From: Polynucleobacter sp. JS-JIR-II-b4
Lineage (GTDB): Bacteria > Pseudomonadota > Gammaproteobacteria > Burkholderiales > Burkholderiaceae
Direction of reading: 5' to 3'
NCBI RefSeq assembly: GCF_018687815.1
Contig: NZ_CP061306.1
Span: 1,955,243-2,019,242 of the forward strand
DNA: 64,000 nt
Each line of letters begins with the position of its first letter. Positions within the stretch are counted from its first letter, which is position 1. The translations under genes and the position numbers were made by a program. The notes beneath the pieces were generated by a model. It saw only the letters and a list, made by a program, of their open reading frames with translations, was not told the DNA's origin and ran no database searches. Below, in pieces: positions 45,865 to 54,291 of the stretch.

Positions 45865-45940
45865 TGGTGGCCCGGGGCGGAATCGAACCACCGACACAAG
45901 GATTTTCAATCCTCTGCTCTACCGACTGAGCTACCAGGCC
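45865..45940 (-). tRNA. tRNA-Phe (GAA)
   Basis: A complete 76-nt cloverleaf: acceptor GGCCTGG/CCGGGCC (one T-G pair), D arm GCTC...GAGC, anticodon arm GAGGA-TTGAAAA-TCCTT with anticodon GAA, T arm GGTGG-TTCGATT-CCGCC, and encoded ACCA. A TATAAT -10 box on the minus strand is at 45951-45956. Its 3' part and terminator recur in modules 1-5 downstream. Confidence 0.98.
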
Positions 45941-46041
45941 AAGAATTGGGATTATAACGAATTGGCTTGGATCATCTTCAAATTTGCTTAGTAGCCCATG
46001 ATTTCTGGGTTTTGTGGTATTTGCCCTTATTGGGTGGTCGC

Positions 46042-46725
46042 CTAGCTCTCGCCTTTATTGCGCGAGGTATCTATTCCCAAGGCCTTCAGTTTGCGATACA
46101 AATGGGTTCGCTCTAGACCTGTGTACTCTGAAATCTTGGTCATACTGCCGCCCATGATTTGCATTTGATGTTCAAAATACGCCTTCTCAAACAAATCTCT
46201 TGCCTCCCTCAAAGGAAGATCAAAGTATGTTTTTGCAATCCCACTAATGTATTCGCCCTCAACAGCTGGGGCAGCCGATTCGGAAACCACCTGCTTTGGC
46301 GTGACAACGGAATTGGCGCTCGACTGAACGGCTCTCACCCGTTCTGGCTCAACATATTTAGGAGAACTCTCCAGGGCCTTGCTAACCGTCTTTAAAAGCT
46401 TTTGTAGAGCAATCGGTTTTTCTAAAAAATTGAGTGCGCCAATACGAGTGGCCTCAACTGCAGTGTCAATCGTTGCGTGCCCAGACATCATTACTACTGG
46501 CATCGTGAGCTGGCCAGTATTGGACCACTCCTTTAACAATGTAATGCCATCGGTATCGGGCATCCAAATGTCTAACAAGACTAAGTCAGGGCGCATTTGT
46601 TCGCGAATAGTGCGCGCCTGTACCGCGCTTTCTGCAGCGTACACAGTATGGCCTTCATCAGTGAGAATCTCATTGAGAAGCTCACGAATTCCCATCTCGT
46701 CATCAACAACCAAAATACTAGCCAT
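46042..46725 (-). CDS. NtrX-type response regulator without AAA+ domain
   Basis: A 227-aa regulator. The receiver domain is at residues 1-120 (VVDDEMGIRELL, phospho-Asp in LVLLDIWMPDTDG near residue 52, MMSGHATIDTAV, FLEKPI). After a linker comes a Fis-type helix-turn-helix (about 170-220: GGSMTKISEYTGLERTHLYRKLKALGI). The sigma54-interacting AAA+ domain present in alphaproteobacterial NtrX is absent, so it should act as an ordinary activator or repressor. It lies three bases after the NtrY-like kinase. Confidence 0.9.
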   Translation of the reverse strand: MASILVVDDEMGIRELLNEILTDEGHTVYAAESAVQARTIREQMRPDLVLLDIWMPDTDGITLLKEWSNTGQLTMPVVMMSGHATIDTAVEATRIGALNFLEKPIALQKLLKTVSKALESSPKYVEPERVRAVQSSANSVVTPKQVVSESAAPAVEGEYISGIAKTYFDLPLREARDLFEKAYFEHQMQIMGGSMTKISEYTGLERTHLYRKLKALGIDTSRNKGES

Positions 46726-46727
46726 GC

Positions 46728-49037
46728 TTATGCTGCCTCTTTTGCTAGATTCATAAACAATATTGACACTTTCGCACCAACCACTTCTTCACCTTGCATG
46801 CGGTTCCGAATTTCAATTTTGGCCGAGTGATCATCAATGAGTTTCTTAACTACTGCCAAACCCAGACCCGTGCCTTTGCTCTTTGTTGTTACGTAAGGCT
46901 CAAAGGCTCTTGCCAATATCTTAGCTGGAAATCCAACCCCACTATCACTTATTGTTAATCGCACAGCATTTTGAGCTACGCCATTGTGTTCGCCATAAGG
47001 GACTAATTCTGTCTTAACCTCTACCGGACTACTGGGGCGAGGCCCCTCAAGAGTGGCATCTTGAGCATTTTGTAGCAAGTTATGGATTACCTGCCTTAGT
47101 TGCGTGGGATCCCCCATGATCTCTGGGCAATGAGGATCTAACTGAGTGCGTAATGGACTGCCCTCGTACAGACCCAAAATTTCTGAAGTAAGTGTGTTGA
47201 TGGAAACTGACTTGAGTTGTGGGGTTGGCGTCTTCGCAAAATCCCTAAAGTCATTCACCATTTCTTTCATGGCTTGTACCTGACCAATGATGGTTTCGGT
47301 GCTGCGATTAATCATTTCTTCTTGCTCTGGGCTCAGCTTACCTGCAAGCTTATGCTGCAATCTTTCCGCGGAGAGCTGAATGGGCGTTAGAGGGTTTTTA
47401 ATTTCATGAGCAAGACGTCTAGCAACTTCACTCCAAGCGATAGATCTTTGTGCGCTCACCACATCAGTAATGTCATCAAAAACAACCATACGTAAATCGC
47501 CAGTCAGCTCTGTACCGCGCACAAATAGAGTTACCCCCAATTCATTTTCAAATTCATTTGTAGTGTGTAGTTGAATTTGTTTTTGCCACACCGGCGCATT
47601 AGTCGGCGTGGTCTTTTGTTCTGCATCTCCCTCGCCCAGCACTGCGAGCTTCATAGTAGAAAAGCCTTCTTTGATGACCCCCTCAAACTCCAACAGAGCC
47701 GGTCTGCTGCCGAGGGGCTTTCCATCAAGGAGAGTAAGGTCCTGACCAAAAATACGATCTGCGCCCTCATTGCTAGAAACAACGTTGTAGTTTTTATCAA
47801 AAATGCATACGCCTGCCGTGAGACTTCCCAACACGCGCTCTAAGAATGCTTTGGATTCTTGCAAAGAAGTTCGGGTGTCAGCCAACTGCCTAGTCATGAC
47901 ATTAAATTGCCGTGTAAGCATGCCAAGCTCATCGCCAGTATCGAGCTCTGGCTTGGGAGACAAATCTCCCTGTGCAACTGCCTGGGTGCCTCTCAGAAGC
48001 ATTAGAAGGGGGCGCGCAAGCTGCCTACCCAACATCAAAGCCAAAGTAATGGCCACGAACACCGCGAAGAAAAGAGTCAGGGTTAAGGTACCCACAAACA
48101 TCTTGCGTAGACCAGTGCGCCCCAAGGCCTTCTCTTGATATTCGCTATACGCTGACTCCACCGCAAAAATATTCTTGGCCAAGGGCGTTGGAATATAGCG
48201 TACTAGCTGTAAAAAATATTTGTCTTCCACATCTTTGCCTAAATCTGCTTTGCTATAGATCGTTTTTTTACGAACAATCGGGACAATTGCTCTAACTCGA
48301 TAGCCCCGCTGCCCACCCTCTACCTCAATTTGATCTAGAAAGGTAATGCCCTTCTTTTTAAATGCCTCCGCAACCACGTCTGCACTGGGCGCAGGAAAGT
48401 ATTTTTTAGGTTTTATCTCGCTGGTGAAGATCAGATTGCGCTGCATATTAAAAAGACTAAGCTCTTGAATGCCAAATTGATTGCGAATCTTCATTACTGA
48501 GGTGGCCACCTGCTCAGCGCTAGTGCCTGAGGGTATCTGCACAATCTGTTCGGCAATAAAATTGCCCTCGCCCAAAATTTCTTCTTGGGCTACTCGCAAC
48601 GTTACGCGCCCCAACTCTAAACCCGAGTTCAGCGCTGTCTCTACTTTGACGTCAAACCAGGTCTCAATACTGCGCGACACAAACTGCAATGACACGCCGT
48701 ACAAAATTAAGCCCGGAACGATTCCGACTAAAGCAAAAATCATGGCTAACTTTGCAATCAAACGCGTACCAAAGTGCCCGCGATACCATCGTACGGCGAT
48801 AACAGCCACCAAAATCAAAATGACTAGAGTCAAGCAAATTCCGATTACTACATTGGCGGCGTAGAGCCAAATAAAGTAGTTATCAAAAAATTCTGTGTTG
48901 GAAGAGGCAATCGCCAATAAAACTAAAAGCAATAAAGCAAAAGCGCCGATCACACCGATCGTGACCGGAATGATTTTTTTACTCCAAGCCTTGGATGTAA
49001 AAAAACCCGGGTCTAGCATGGCTGCTATCGATCTCAT
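46728..49037 (-). CDS. NtrY-type sensor histidine kinase
   Basis: A 769-aa membrane kinase: N-terminal helices at about 22-45, 55-77 and 92-115, a periplasmic sensor segment, and another helix near 325-345. HAMP follows (RQLARPLLMLLRGTQAVAQG), then PAS (LTAGVCIFDKNYNVVSSNEG), HisKA with the phospho-His in RRLAHEIKNPLTPIQLS, and an ATPase domain (HNLLQNAQDATLEG, ISDSGVGFP, KGTGLGLAVVKKL). It overlaps the DUF4390 stop by ATGA. NtrYX systems respond to nitrogen or redox state in relatives. Confidence 0.93.
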   Translation of the reverse strand: MRSIAAMLDPGFFTSKAWSKKIIPVTIGVIGAFALLLLVLLAIASSNTEFFDNYFIWLYAANVVIGICLTLVILILVAVIAVRWYRGHFGTRLIAKLAMIFALVGIVPGLILYGVSLQFVSRSIETWFDVKVETALNSGLELGRVTLRVAQEEILGEGNFIAEQIVQIPSGTSAEQVATSVMKIRNQFGIQELSLFNMQRNLIFTSEIKPKKYFPAPSADVVAEAFKKKGITFLDQIEVEGGQRGYRVRAIVPIVRKKTIYSKADLGKDVEDKYFLQLVRYIPTPLAKNIFAVESAYSEYQEKALGRTGLRKMFVGTLTLTLFFAVFVAITLALMLGRQLARPLLMLLRGTQAVAQGDLSPKPELDTGDELGMLTRQFNVMTRQLADTRTSLQESKAFLERVLGSLTAGVCIFDKNYNVVSSNEGADRIFGQDLTLLDGKPLGSRPALLEFEGVIKEGFSTMKLAVLGEGDAEQKTTPTNAPVWQKQIQLHTTNEFENELGVTLFVRGTELTGDLRMVVFDDITDVVSAQRSIAWSEVARRLAHEIKNPLTPIQLSAERLQHKLAGKLSPEQEEMINRSTETIIGQVQAMKEMVNDFRDFAKTPTPQLKSVSINTLTSEILGLYEGSPLRTQLDPHCPEIMGDPTQLRQVIHNLLQNAQDATLEGPRPSSPVEVKTELVPYGEHNGVAQNAVRLTISDSGVGFPAKILARAFEPYVTTKSKGTGLGLAVVKKLIDDHSAKIEIRNRMQGEEVVGAKVSILFMNLAKEAA

Positions 49038-49615
49038 CGCTTAATTAAATTAGGGCCAGTAGGAGAAAATGGAAAGCGGTACCAATCGCTTGATACATTC
49101 CAATCGCGATTGTTTAGTGCGTTTACTTGAAAAGGTTTTGGTAGCTTACTAAGATCCAAACTCATGCGCATACTGGCTGTATAAGATTTGCTAGGATCTA
49201 GTTGAGAGCCCTCAATAACTCGCCATCCGCCAATACTACCCACTGCTTGCAATGCCTCAGACATGGTTCTGGCAGAAAAAGTAAAGCCCTCTGATGCTAT
49301 TCGGTACTGCTGTGTGAGTGGCTGATAAGAAAGGCGGGCCTGCCTTTGCACAAGCGCAGACTTTTCATCAAACCAATACCAACGTGATCGAACTAAATCA
49401 AACTCTGTTTGGAAATAGAGAACGACGCCTTTTTGCACGGCATCTTCTAGTCCAGGAGATAGCTCAATCTGGAAAGTTGCGTTGAGAAGCCAGTCGTTAT
49501 CCGCCTTCTCCAACTCAAAGGATTTGATCTTGATTCCTTCGGCGCTAACGGTGGTTGAAAAAACACCCAACACCATCAAGAACAAAATGAGGAATTGTTT
49601 AATTCTTCGGCTCAT
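49034..49615 (-). CDS. DUF4390 periplasmic protein
   Basis: A 193-aa protein with a signal peptide (residues 1-25, ending TVSAEG) and a DUF4390 domain: LNATFQIELSPGLEDAVQKGVVLYFQTEFDLVR and SALVQRQARLSYQPLTQQYRIA. Start and stop overlap rsmB and ntrY as ATGA. The persistent placement before ntrY suggests a role in signal input to the kinase, but this is synteny only. Confidence 0.88.
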   Translation of the reverse strand: MSRRIKQFLILFLMVLGVFSTTVSAEGIKIKSFELEKADNDWLLNATFQIELSPGLEDAVQKGVVLYFQTEFDLVRSRWYWFDEKSALVQRQARLSYQPLTQQYRIASEGFTFSARTMSEALQAVGSIGGWRVIEGSQLDPSKSYTASMRMSLDLSKLPKPFQVNALNNRDWNVSSDWYRFPFSPTGPNLIKR

Positions 49616-50928
49616 GGCCCATTTTTCTTAAACAAAGCATAGTAAAAACCGTCGTTTAGTTCGCCCGGCAAAATCTGGCCTGAAGCGCCTAATCGTACCG
49701 CATTGGAGTGTTGCTCAGCAAACCAAACAGCCTGCTCCTCGCCCTCCTCGGGAAATATCGAGCAAGTGACGTACAAAAGGGTCCCTCCTACCTGGAGCAT
49801 CATCCACGCCTGATTCAAAATGGCTCGTTGTCTTTCTTGTAGCGCCCTAATGTCTGCTTCGCGCCTTAAAAATGGAATATCAGGATGTCGCGACACTATT
49901 CCAGAGGCCGAGCAAGGGGCATCAAGCAGAATCTTGTCAAAAAGAACGCCATCCCACCAGGCCGCCTTGGAAGCGTCGCCGCGTAACACGCGCACTTTGT
50001 CGGACTGCAAACGCAGGCGATCTAAGTTGCCACCAATTTTTCCAATACGCTCGCCGTCTAACTCTAGAGCCCGCATTGAACAATCTGCAAGCTCCAATAG
50101 ATGTGCCGTTTTTCCACCGGGAGCAGCACAGGCATCCAACACCAACTCTCCCACCTGAGGACTTAGTAAGACTGCAGCCAGTTGTGCGCCTGCATCTTGT
50201 ACAGACACAGCGCCAGTATAAAAACCAGGTAGATCGGATACGGGAACCGCTTCAGGCAACAGGAGAGCGGAAGGCAATTGAACGCCCGCCAATTCTTCTA
50301 TTGGCATTGAAGAAATTCCGGACTCAGACAATAAGGCTTGATATTGCTCGCGCGTATATTGTCTTTGGTTCACACGCAAAATTAATGGTGCACGCTTGGC
50401 CTGTTGAAACAAAATCGATTGCCATGCTTTGGAATAATTGCGTTTCAGATTAGCACGCCACCAAGCAGGTACATACATTGGAATTGGATCGGGCGGAAAA
50501 CGCTTCTCGCCCTCTGGTGGTTGCACCACGAGACTTACCTTGCGCAGGACCGCATTCACTAAACCTTTGGCATACATGGTTTCGTCATATTCACCACAAG
50601 CCTTCACCGCCTGATCCACAATCGTGTGAGCTGGATAGCCCTTGCTCTCGGCTGGATCTTGCAAAAATAAGGCAATCGCAACGCTAAGCAAATGATCTAC
50701 TTCAGGGGGTGGAGTCTTTGGAATGAATTGCTTAATGAATTCGTGAGAGCGCACCCATTTGCGAAGTGCATCAAAGCTCAAGCTCTGAACGATCGGGCGT
50801 TCGTGGGCCTCTAGCTGATCGAGAAGCTCAGTAAGCGATCTTCCGCTCATGACCTCGCTTACCGCTTGTGCAGCAATCGTGATTGCTTCAGAGAGCGGGA
50901 GACTGCGTGGTGTTTTTTGATCAGTCAA
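49612..50928 (-). CDS. rsmB: 16S rRNA (cytosine-967-C5)-methyltransferase RsmB (TTG start)
   Basis: A 438-aa SAM-dependent methyltransferase. It has an N-terminal NusB-like RNA-binding domain (about 10-150), SAM motif LDACAAPGGKTAHLLEL (near residue 260), the catalytic Cys pair in LLDAPCSASGIVSRHPDI and YVTCSIFPEEGEEQ. The TTG start at 50928 is preceded by GGAG, which lies within the htpX stop region. Confidence 0.94.
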   Translation of the reverse strand: MTDQKTPRSLPLSEAITIAAQAVSEVMSGRSLTELLDQLEAHERPIVQSLSFDALRKWVRSHEFIKQFIPKTPPPEVDHLLSVAIALFLQDPAESKGYPAHTIVDQAVKACGEYDETMYAKGLVNAVLRKVSLVVQPPEGEKRFPPDPIPMYVPAWWRANLKRNYSKAWQSILFQQAKRAPLILRVNQRQYTREQYQALLSESGISSMPIEELAGVQLPSALLLPEAVPVSDLPGFYTGAVSVQDAGAQLAAVLLSPQVGELVLDACAAPGGKTAHLLELADCSMRALELDGERIGKIGGNLDRLRLQSDKVRVLRGDASKAAWWDGVLFDKILLDAPCSASGIVSRHPDIPFLRREADIRALQERQRAILNQAWMMLQVGGTLLYVTCSIFPEEGEEQAVWFAEQHSNAVRLGASGQILPGELNDGFYYALFKKNGP

Positions 50929-50929
50929 A

Positions 50930-51796
50930 TTAATTTGCTCCGGGATAAACCCCGTTTTTAGCCATACTCATTAAGCGTGCCACCCGCTCTTCAGTAGGCG
51001 GATGGGTTGAAAAAAGTTGTGCGAGGCCGCCGGTACTCAAAGGGTTGAGAATCATCATCTGCGCTGTTTCAGGATGCTGTTCAACTGCTTGAAATGGGAT
51101 GCCTTGTGCATAGTTGTGAATTTTTTCTAATGCCTGTGCTAGCGCCTCAGGATCAGCGCTTATTTCGGCACCGCCGCGATCTGCCTCATATTCTCTTGCG
51201 CGAGAAATACTCATTTGAATCAAGCTTGCTGCGATCGGAGCCAAAATTGCCACCATCAAGCTGGCTATTGGATTATTGGGTCTACCCTCAGAATCGCGGC
51301 CACCAAAGAACATGGCAAAGTTAGCCAATGCTGAAATGGCCCCAGCCATAGTGGCGGCGATAGTCGAAATCAAAATATCACGATGGCGAACGTGGGCAAG
51401 CTCATGCGCCATCACGCCACGTAATTCACGATTCGAGAGAATTTTCAGAATGCCGGTGGTTGCAGCAACTGAGGCATTGTCTGGATTGCGCCCCGTTGCA
51501 AAAGCATTAGGAGCATCCTCATTAATTAAAAATACTTTAGGCATCGGTAAGCCAGCCTTCTCCGACAACTCTTTAACGAGCCCATAAAACTGGGGGGCAG
51601 ATCTTTCGTCAACCTGCTGTGCATTAGTCATCTTCAGCACCATGGTGTCAGAAAACCAATAGCTGAAAAAATTCATGCCAACAGCCAGCAGTAAAGCCAT
51701 CAACATACCCTGCTCACCACCCAACATACCACCAACCACAATAAAGAGTGCAGTAATTGCTGCCATCAAAACAGCAGTCTTTGCAAAATTAAACAT
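50930..51796 (-). CDS. htpX: Membrane zinc metalloprotease HtpX
   Basis: A 288-aa M48 protease for quality control of inner-membrane proteins. N-terminal helices (residues 5-50) are followed by the HEXXH zinc motif in [16 protein letters not shown] (near residue 130), two further helices, and the third ligand Glu in [16 protein letters not shown]. It lies two bases after the fmt gene in the def-fmt-htpX-rsmB run. Confidence 0.95.
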   Translation of the reverse strand: MFNFAKTAVLMAAITALFIVVGGMLGGEQGMLMALLLAVGMNFFSYWFSDTMVLKMTNAQQVDERSAPQFYGLVKELSEKAGLPMPKVFLINEDAPNAFATGRNPDNASVAATTGILKILSNRELRGVMAHELAHVRHRDILISTIAATMAGAISALANFAMFFGGRDSEGRPNNPIASLMVAILAPIAASLIQMSISRAREYEADRGGAEISADPEALAQALEKIHNYAQGIPFQAVEQHPETAQMMILNPLSTGGLAQLFSTHPPTEERVARLMSMAKNGVYPGAN

Positions 51797-51798
51797 TT

Positions 51799-52797
51799 CT
51801 ACTCCTTTGTTTGAAAGCGCAACAATTTTTTACTATCACCAATCGACTGCAAACACGTTTTGGCATCTATTTTTTTGCCGCCTGGTTTTTGCATCTCCAA
51901 GACCTCAAGCACTCCTTCACCACACTGAATATATGTGCCCTTATTACTTAACCCAAGCACCTCGCCTACAGTACCGCTGGAGCTTACAGCTTTAGGGTCT
52001 GCAAGCCTTGAATTCCAAAACTTCACCGCCAGTCCATTCAAATTGCTACTTGCCCCCGGGAAAGGATTAAAAGCCCGAATACGATGATCGATTTCTTTGG
52101 CACTTAGAGCCCAATCGATCCCTGCCTCATTCTTCAGTATTTTTTCAGCGTAGATAATGCCGTCTTTCGCTTGCGGTACCCGAGATAAATCTTTGGCTTG
52201 GTCTAAGGAATTTAAAACATCCACAATGGATTTCGAGCCAAGCTGCGCCAACCGATCATGCAAGCTGGCACTCGTTTCATCGCGAGCAATTTCAAGGTCC
52301 GCAACTAAAACAGTATCTCCGGTATCCAAGCCAACATCCATTTGCATAATGCAAACGCCTGTTTTGGAATCGCCCGCTTCAATTGCTCGCTGAATTGGTG
52401 CTGCACCACGCCAACGGGGCAACAGAGAAGCGTGAATATTAAAGCTGCCATGTCTTCCTGCTCTCTCGCTAATATCCAAGATCTCTTGGGGCAAGATCAG
52501 GCCATAGGCAACCACCACCATGACGTCAAAGTCCGCTGAAGATAGGCGCTCGTATGCAGCTTGTGCCTGCGCCTGCTTCTGCGAATCGGTGCTTGTGCGT
52601 CTTAATGTTTCCGGTTGCAGCACAGGAATATTTTTTTGCAAAGCAAACTCTTTTACTGGGCTTGCCTGAAGGTGCATGCCCCTGCCAGCGCGGCGATCGG
52701 GCTGCGTTAAAGCCAAAACAATTTCATGACCAGCATCGTAAATTGCGCGCATCGCTTGCGCAGCAAACTCAGGAGTTCCAGCAAAAACGATTTTCAT
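51799..52797 (-). CDS. fmt: Methionyl-tRNA formyltransferase
   Basis: Formylates initiator Met-tRNA with 10-formyl-THF; 332 aa. Catalytic region [17 protein letters not shown] (near residue 112) followed by [15 protein letters not shown]-terminal [16 protein letters not shown]. The C-terminal OB-like domain has [15 protein letters not shown]. It is downstream of def, its functional partner. Confidence 0.96.
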   Translation of the reverse strand: MKIVFAGTPEFAAQAMRAIYDAGHEIVLALTQPDRRAGRGMHLQASPVKEFALQKNIPVLQPETLRRTSTDSQKQAQAQAAYERLSSADFDVMVVVAYGLILPQEILDISERAGRHGSFNIHASLLPRWRGAAPIQRAIEAGDSKTGVCIMQMDVGLDTGDTVLVADLEIARDETSASLHDRLAQLGSKSIVDVLNSLDQAKDLSRVPQAKDGIIYAEKILKNEAGIDWALSAKEIDHRIRAFNPFPGASSNLNGLAVKFWNSRLADPKAVSSSGTVGEVLGLSNKGTYIQCGEGVLEVLEMQKPGGKKIDAKTCLQSIGDSKKLLRFQTKE

Positions 52798-52805
52798 TAG
52801 TGCGC

Positions 52806-53321
52806 TTAGCGCTGACCCACTAATTCTTTAGCGCGCTTTTTCATTTTTTGTGAGATACGAGTTCTTTTAAGTATTGATAAATACTCAACAAACACTTTTC
52901 CTTGCAAATGATCTAACTCGTGCTGCAAACAAACTGCCAACAAACCATCAGCCTCTATTTCGAATTCTTTACCGTCAACGTTTAAAGCCTTTACTCGAAT
53001 TTCAGATGGTCTCTCAACCTCGTCATAAAACTCTGGAACAGATAAACAACCTTCGCGCCAAGATTTTGTTTCAGAGCTGGACCAAATAATTTCTGGGTTG
53101 ATAAAAACCATCAATTCGTTTTGTTCATCAGACACATCAATTACCACGATGCGCTCATGAATATCTACCTGCGTTGCTGCCAAGCCAACACCGGGGGCGT
53201 CATACATGGTGTCCGCCATATCGGCGACAATTTTTTTAATGCGCGCATCCACTTGCGCAACAGGTTTGGCAACCTTGTGCAAGCGGGGGTCTGGATAACA
53301 AAGGACGGGTAATAAAGCCAT
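52806..53321 (-). CDS. def: Peptide deformylase
   Basis: Removes the N-formyl group from nascent proteins; about 171 aa from ATG 53321 ([16 protein letters not shown]), which matches E. coli Def in length. A TTG at 53336 would add five residues. Motifs are [19 protein letters not shown] and [10 protein letters not shown], supplying the metal-binding Cys and two His. Confidence 0.96.
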   Translation of the reverse strand: MALLPVLCYPDPRLHKVAKPVAQVDARIKKIVADMADTMYDAPGVGLAATQVDIHERIVVIDVSDEQNELMVFINPEIIWSSSETKSWREGCLSVPEFYDEVERPSEIRVKALNVDGKEFEIEADGLLAVCLQHELDHLQGKVFVEYLSILKRTRISQKMKKRAKELVGQR

Positions 53322-53392
53322 ATAAGAATTATCCAACAGAGCTATCAGTCTGTCCTGATTGTCGCAATTCCCCCAAAGAACAAAATTGATTT

Positions 53393-54085
53393 ATGCAAAC
53401 ATCCTCCACGCCTAATGCCATTCTCCAAATCGATCGCAAGAGCCCTTATTACCCAATTCGCCTCCATGATTTATATGATCCCCCGGGATGTCTTTATATA
53501 TATGGGGACATTCATCTTCTGAAGAGGCCCGTGATTGCGATCGTAGGCTCTAGAAACGCCAGCCCTGAAGGCTTAAAAAATGCAGGCCTGTTTGCCCAAG
53601 CATTATCGAAAGCGGGCGCCTTGATCGTTTCTGGCCTAGCAAAGGGGGTCGACAGCGCCGCCCATCAGGCGGTCATTGAGCTTGGACCCAATCACTGCAC
53701 TGCGGCAATATTGGGAACAGGCATAGATGTCGTCTATCCCCGTCAAAATATCGAACTATCTCGTGCCATCAGCCAACAGGGGCTATTGGTATCTGAGCTT
53801 CCCCTAGGCTCGGGGCCTAAAGCATGGCACTTTCCAAGAAGAAATCGCATTATTGCCGCCCTAGCTATTGGTGTCGTTGTTATAGAGGCGGCTGAAAAGT
53901 CGGGCTCTCTCATTACAGCCCGCCTGGCCGCAGACCTTGGAAGGGAGGTTTTCGCCCTTCCCGGGCCCATCCACAACACCAATTCTGCCGGCTGCCATCT
54001 ACTTATTCAGCAAGGTGCAAAACTAGCCTTTAAACCAGATGATGTTCTTGAAGAGTTTTCTTTTTTAAGCAAAAACAGCATTTAA
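53393..54085 (+). CDS. dprA: Minimal DprA/Smf DNA-processing protein
   Basis: Loads RecA on incoming single strands during transformation. The 230-aa protein covers just the Rossmann-like core: IAIVGSRNASPEGLKNAG, IVSGLAKGVDSAAHQAVI, TAAILGTGIDVVYPRQN, FPRRNRIIAALA and EAAEKSGSLITARLAADLGREVFALPG. The N-terminal SAM-like and C-terminal winged-helix domains found in many DprA (300-380 aa) are missing. An in-frame TGA directly before the ATG excludes an upstream extension. Confidence 0.9.
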   Translation: MQTSSTPNAILQIDRKSPYYPIRLHDLYDPPGCLYIYGDIHLLKRPVIAIVGSRNASPEGLKNAGLFAQALSKAGALIVSGLAKGVDSAAHQAVIELGPNHCTAAILGTGIDVVYPRQNIELSRAISQQGLLVSELPLGSGPKAWHFPRRNRIIAALAIGVVVIEAAEKSGSLITARLAADLGREVFALPGPIHNTNSAGCHLLIQQGAKLAFKPDDVLEEFSFLSKNSI

Positions 54086-54291
54086 ATGGCCTAGAAAGGG
54101 ATTTTTATCTGAAAACTGGGAACTTCTGCCCGCCCAAAACTGGCCAAAAATAGGCGTTTTTGGACTTTTCCTAATTTATCGGTTAATAATAAAAAAGGGG
54201 TATGCAATTGGCCAAGCCCGATTTTGGTTTAAATTGGCCATCCGTTTTATCCCAAAAACCATCATTTCTAGCTCAAATTTAGGCAAAACGC

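Noticed and set aside
39939..45890. Possible CRISPR array, because a CCACC...GGTGG motif recurs
   Set aside because: Spacing is irregular (hundreds of bases to 2 kb), repeats sit behind genes, and they derive from the tRNA-Phe terminator; no cas genes.
54086..54291. Repeated AATTGGCCA words before the topoisomerase gene (about 54205-54240)
   Set aside because: Only two full copies in an AT-rich promoter-sized gap; too little to call an operator.
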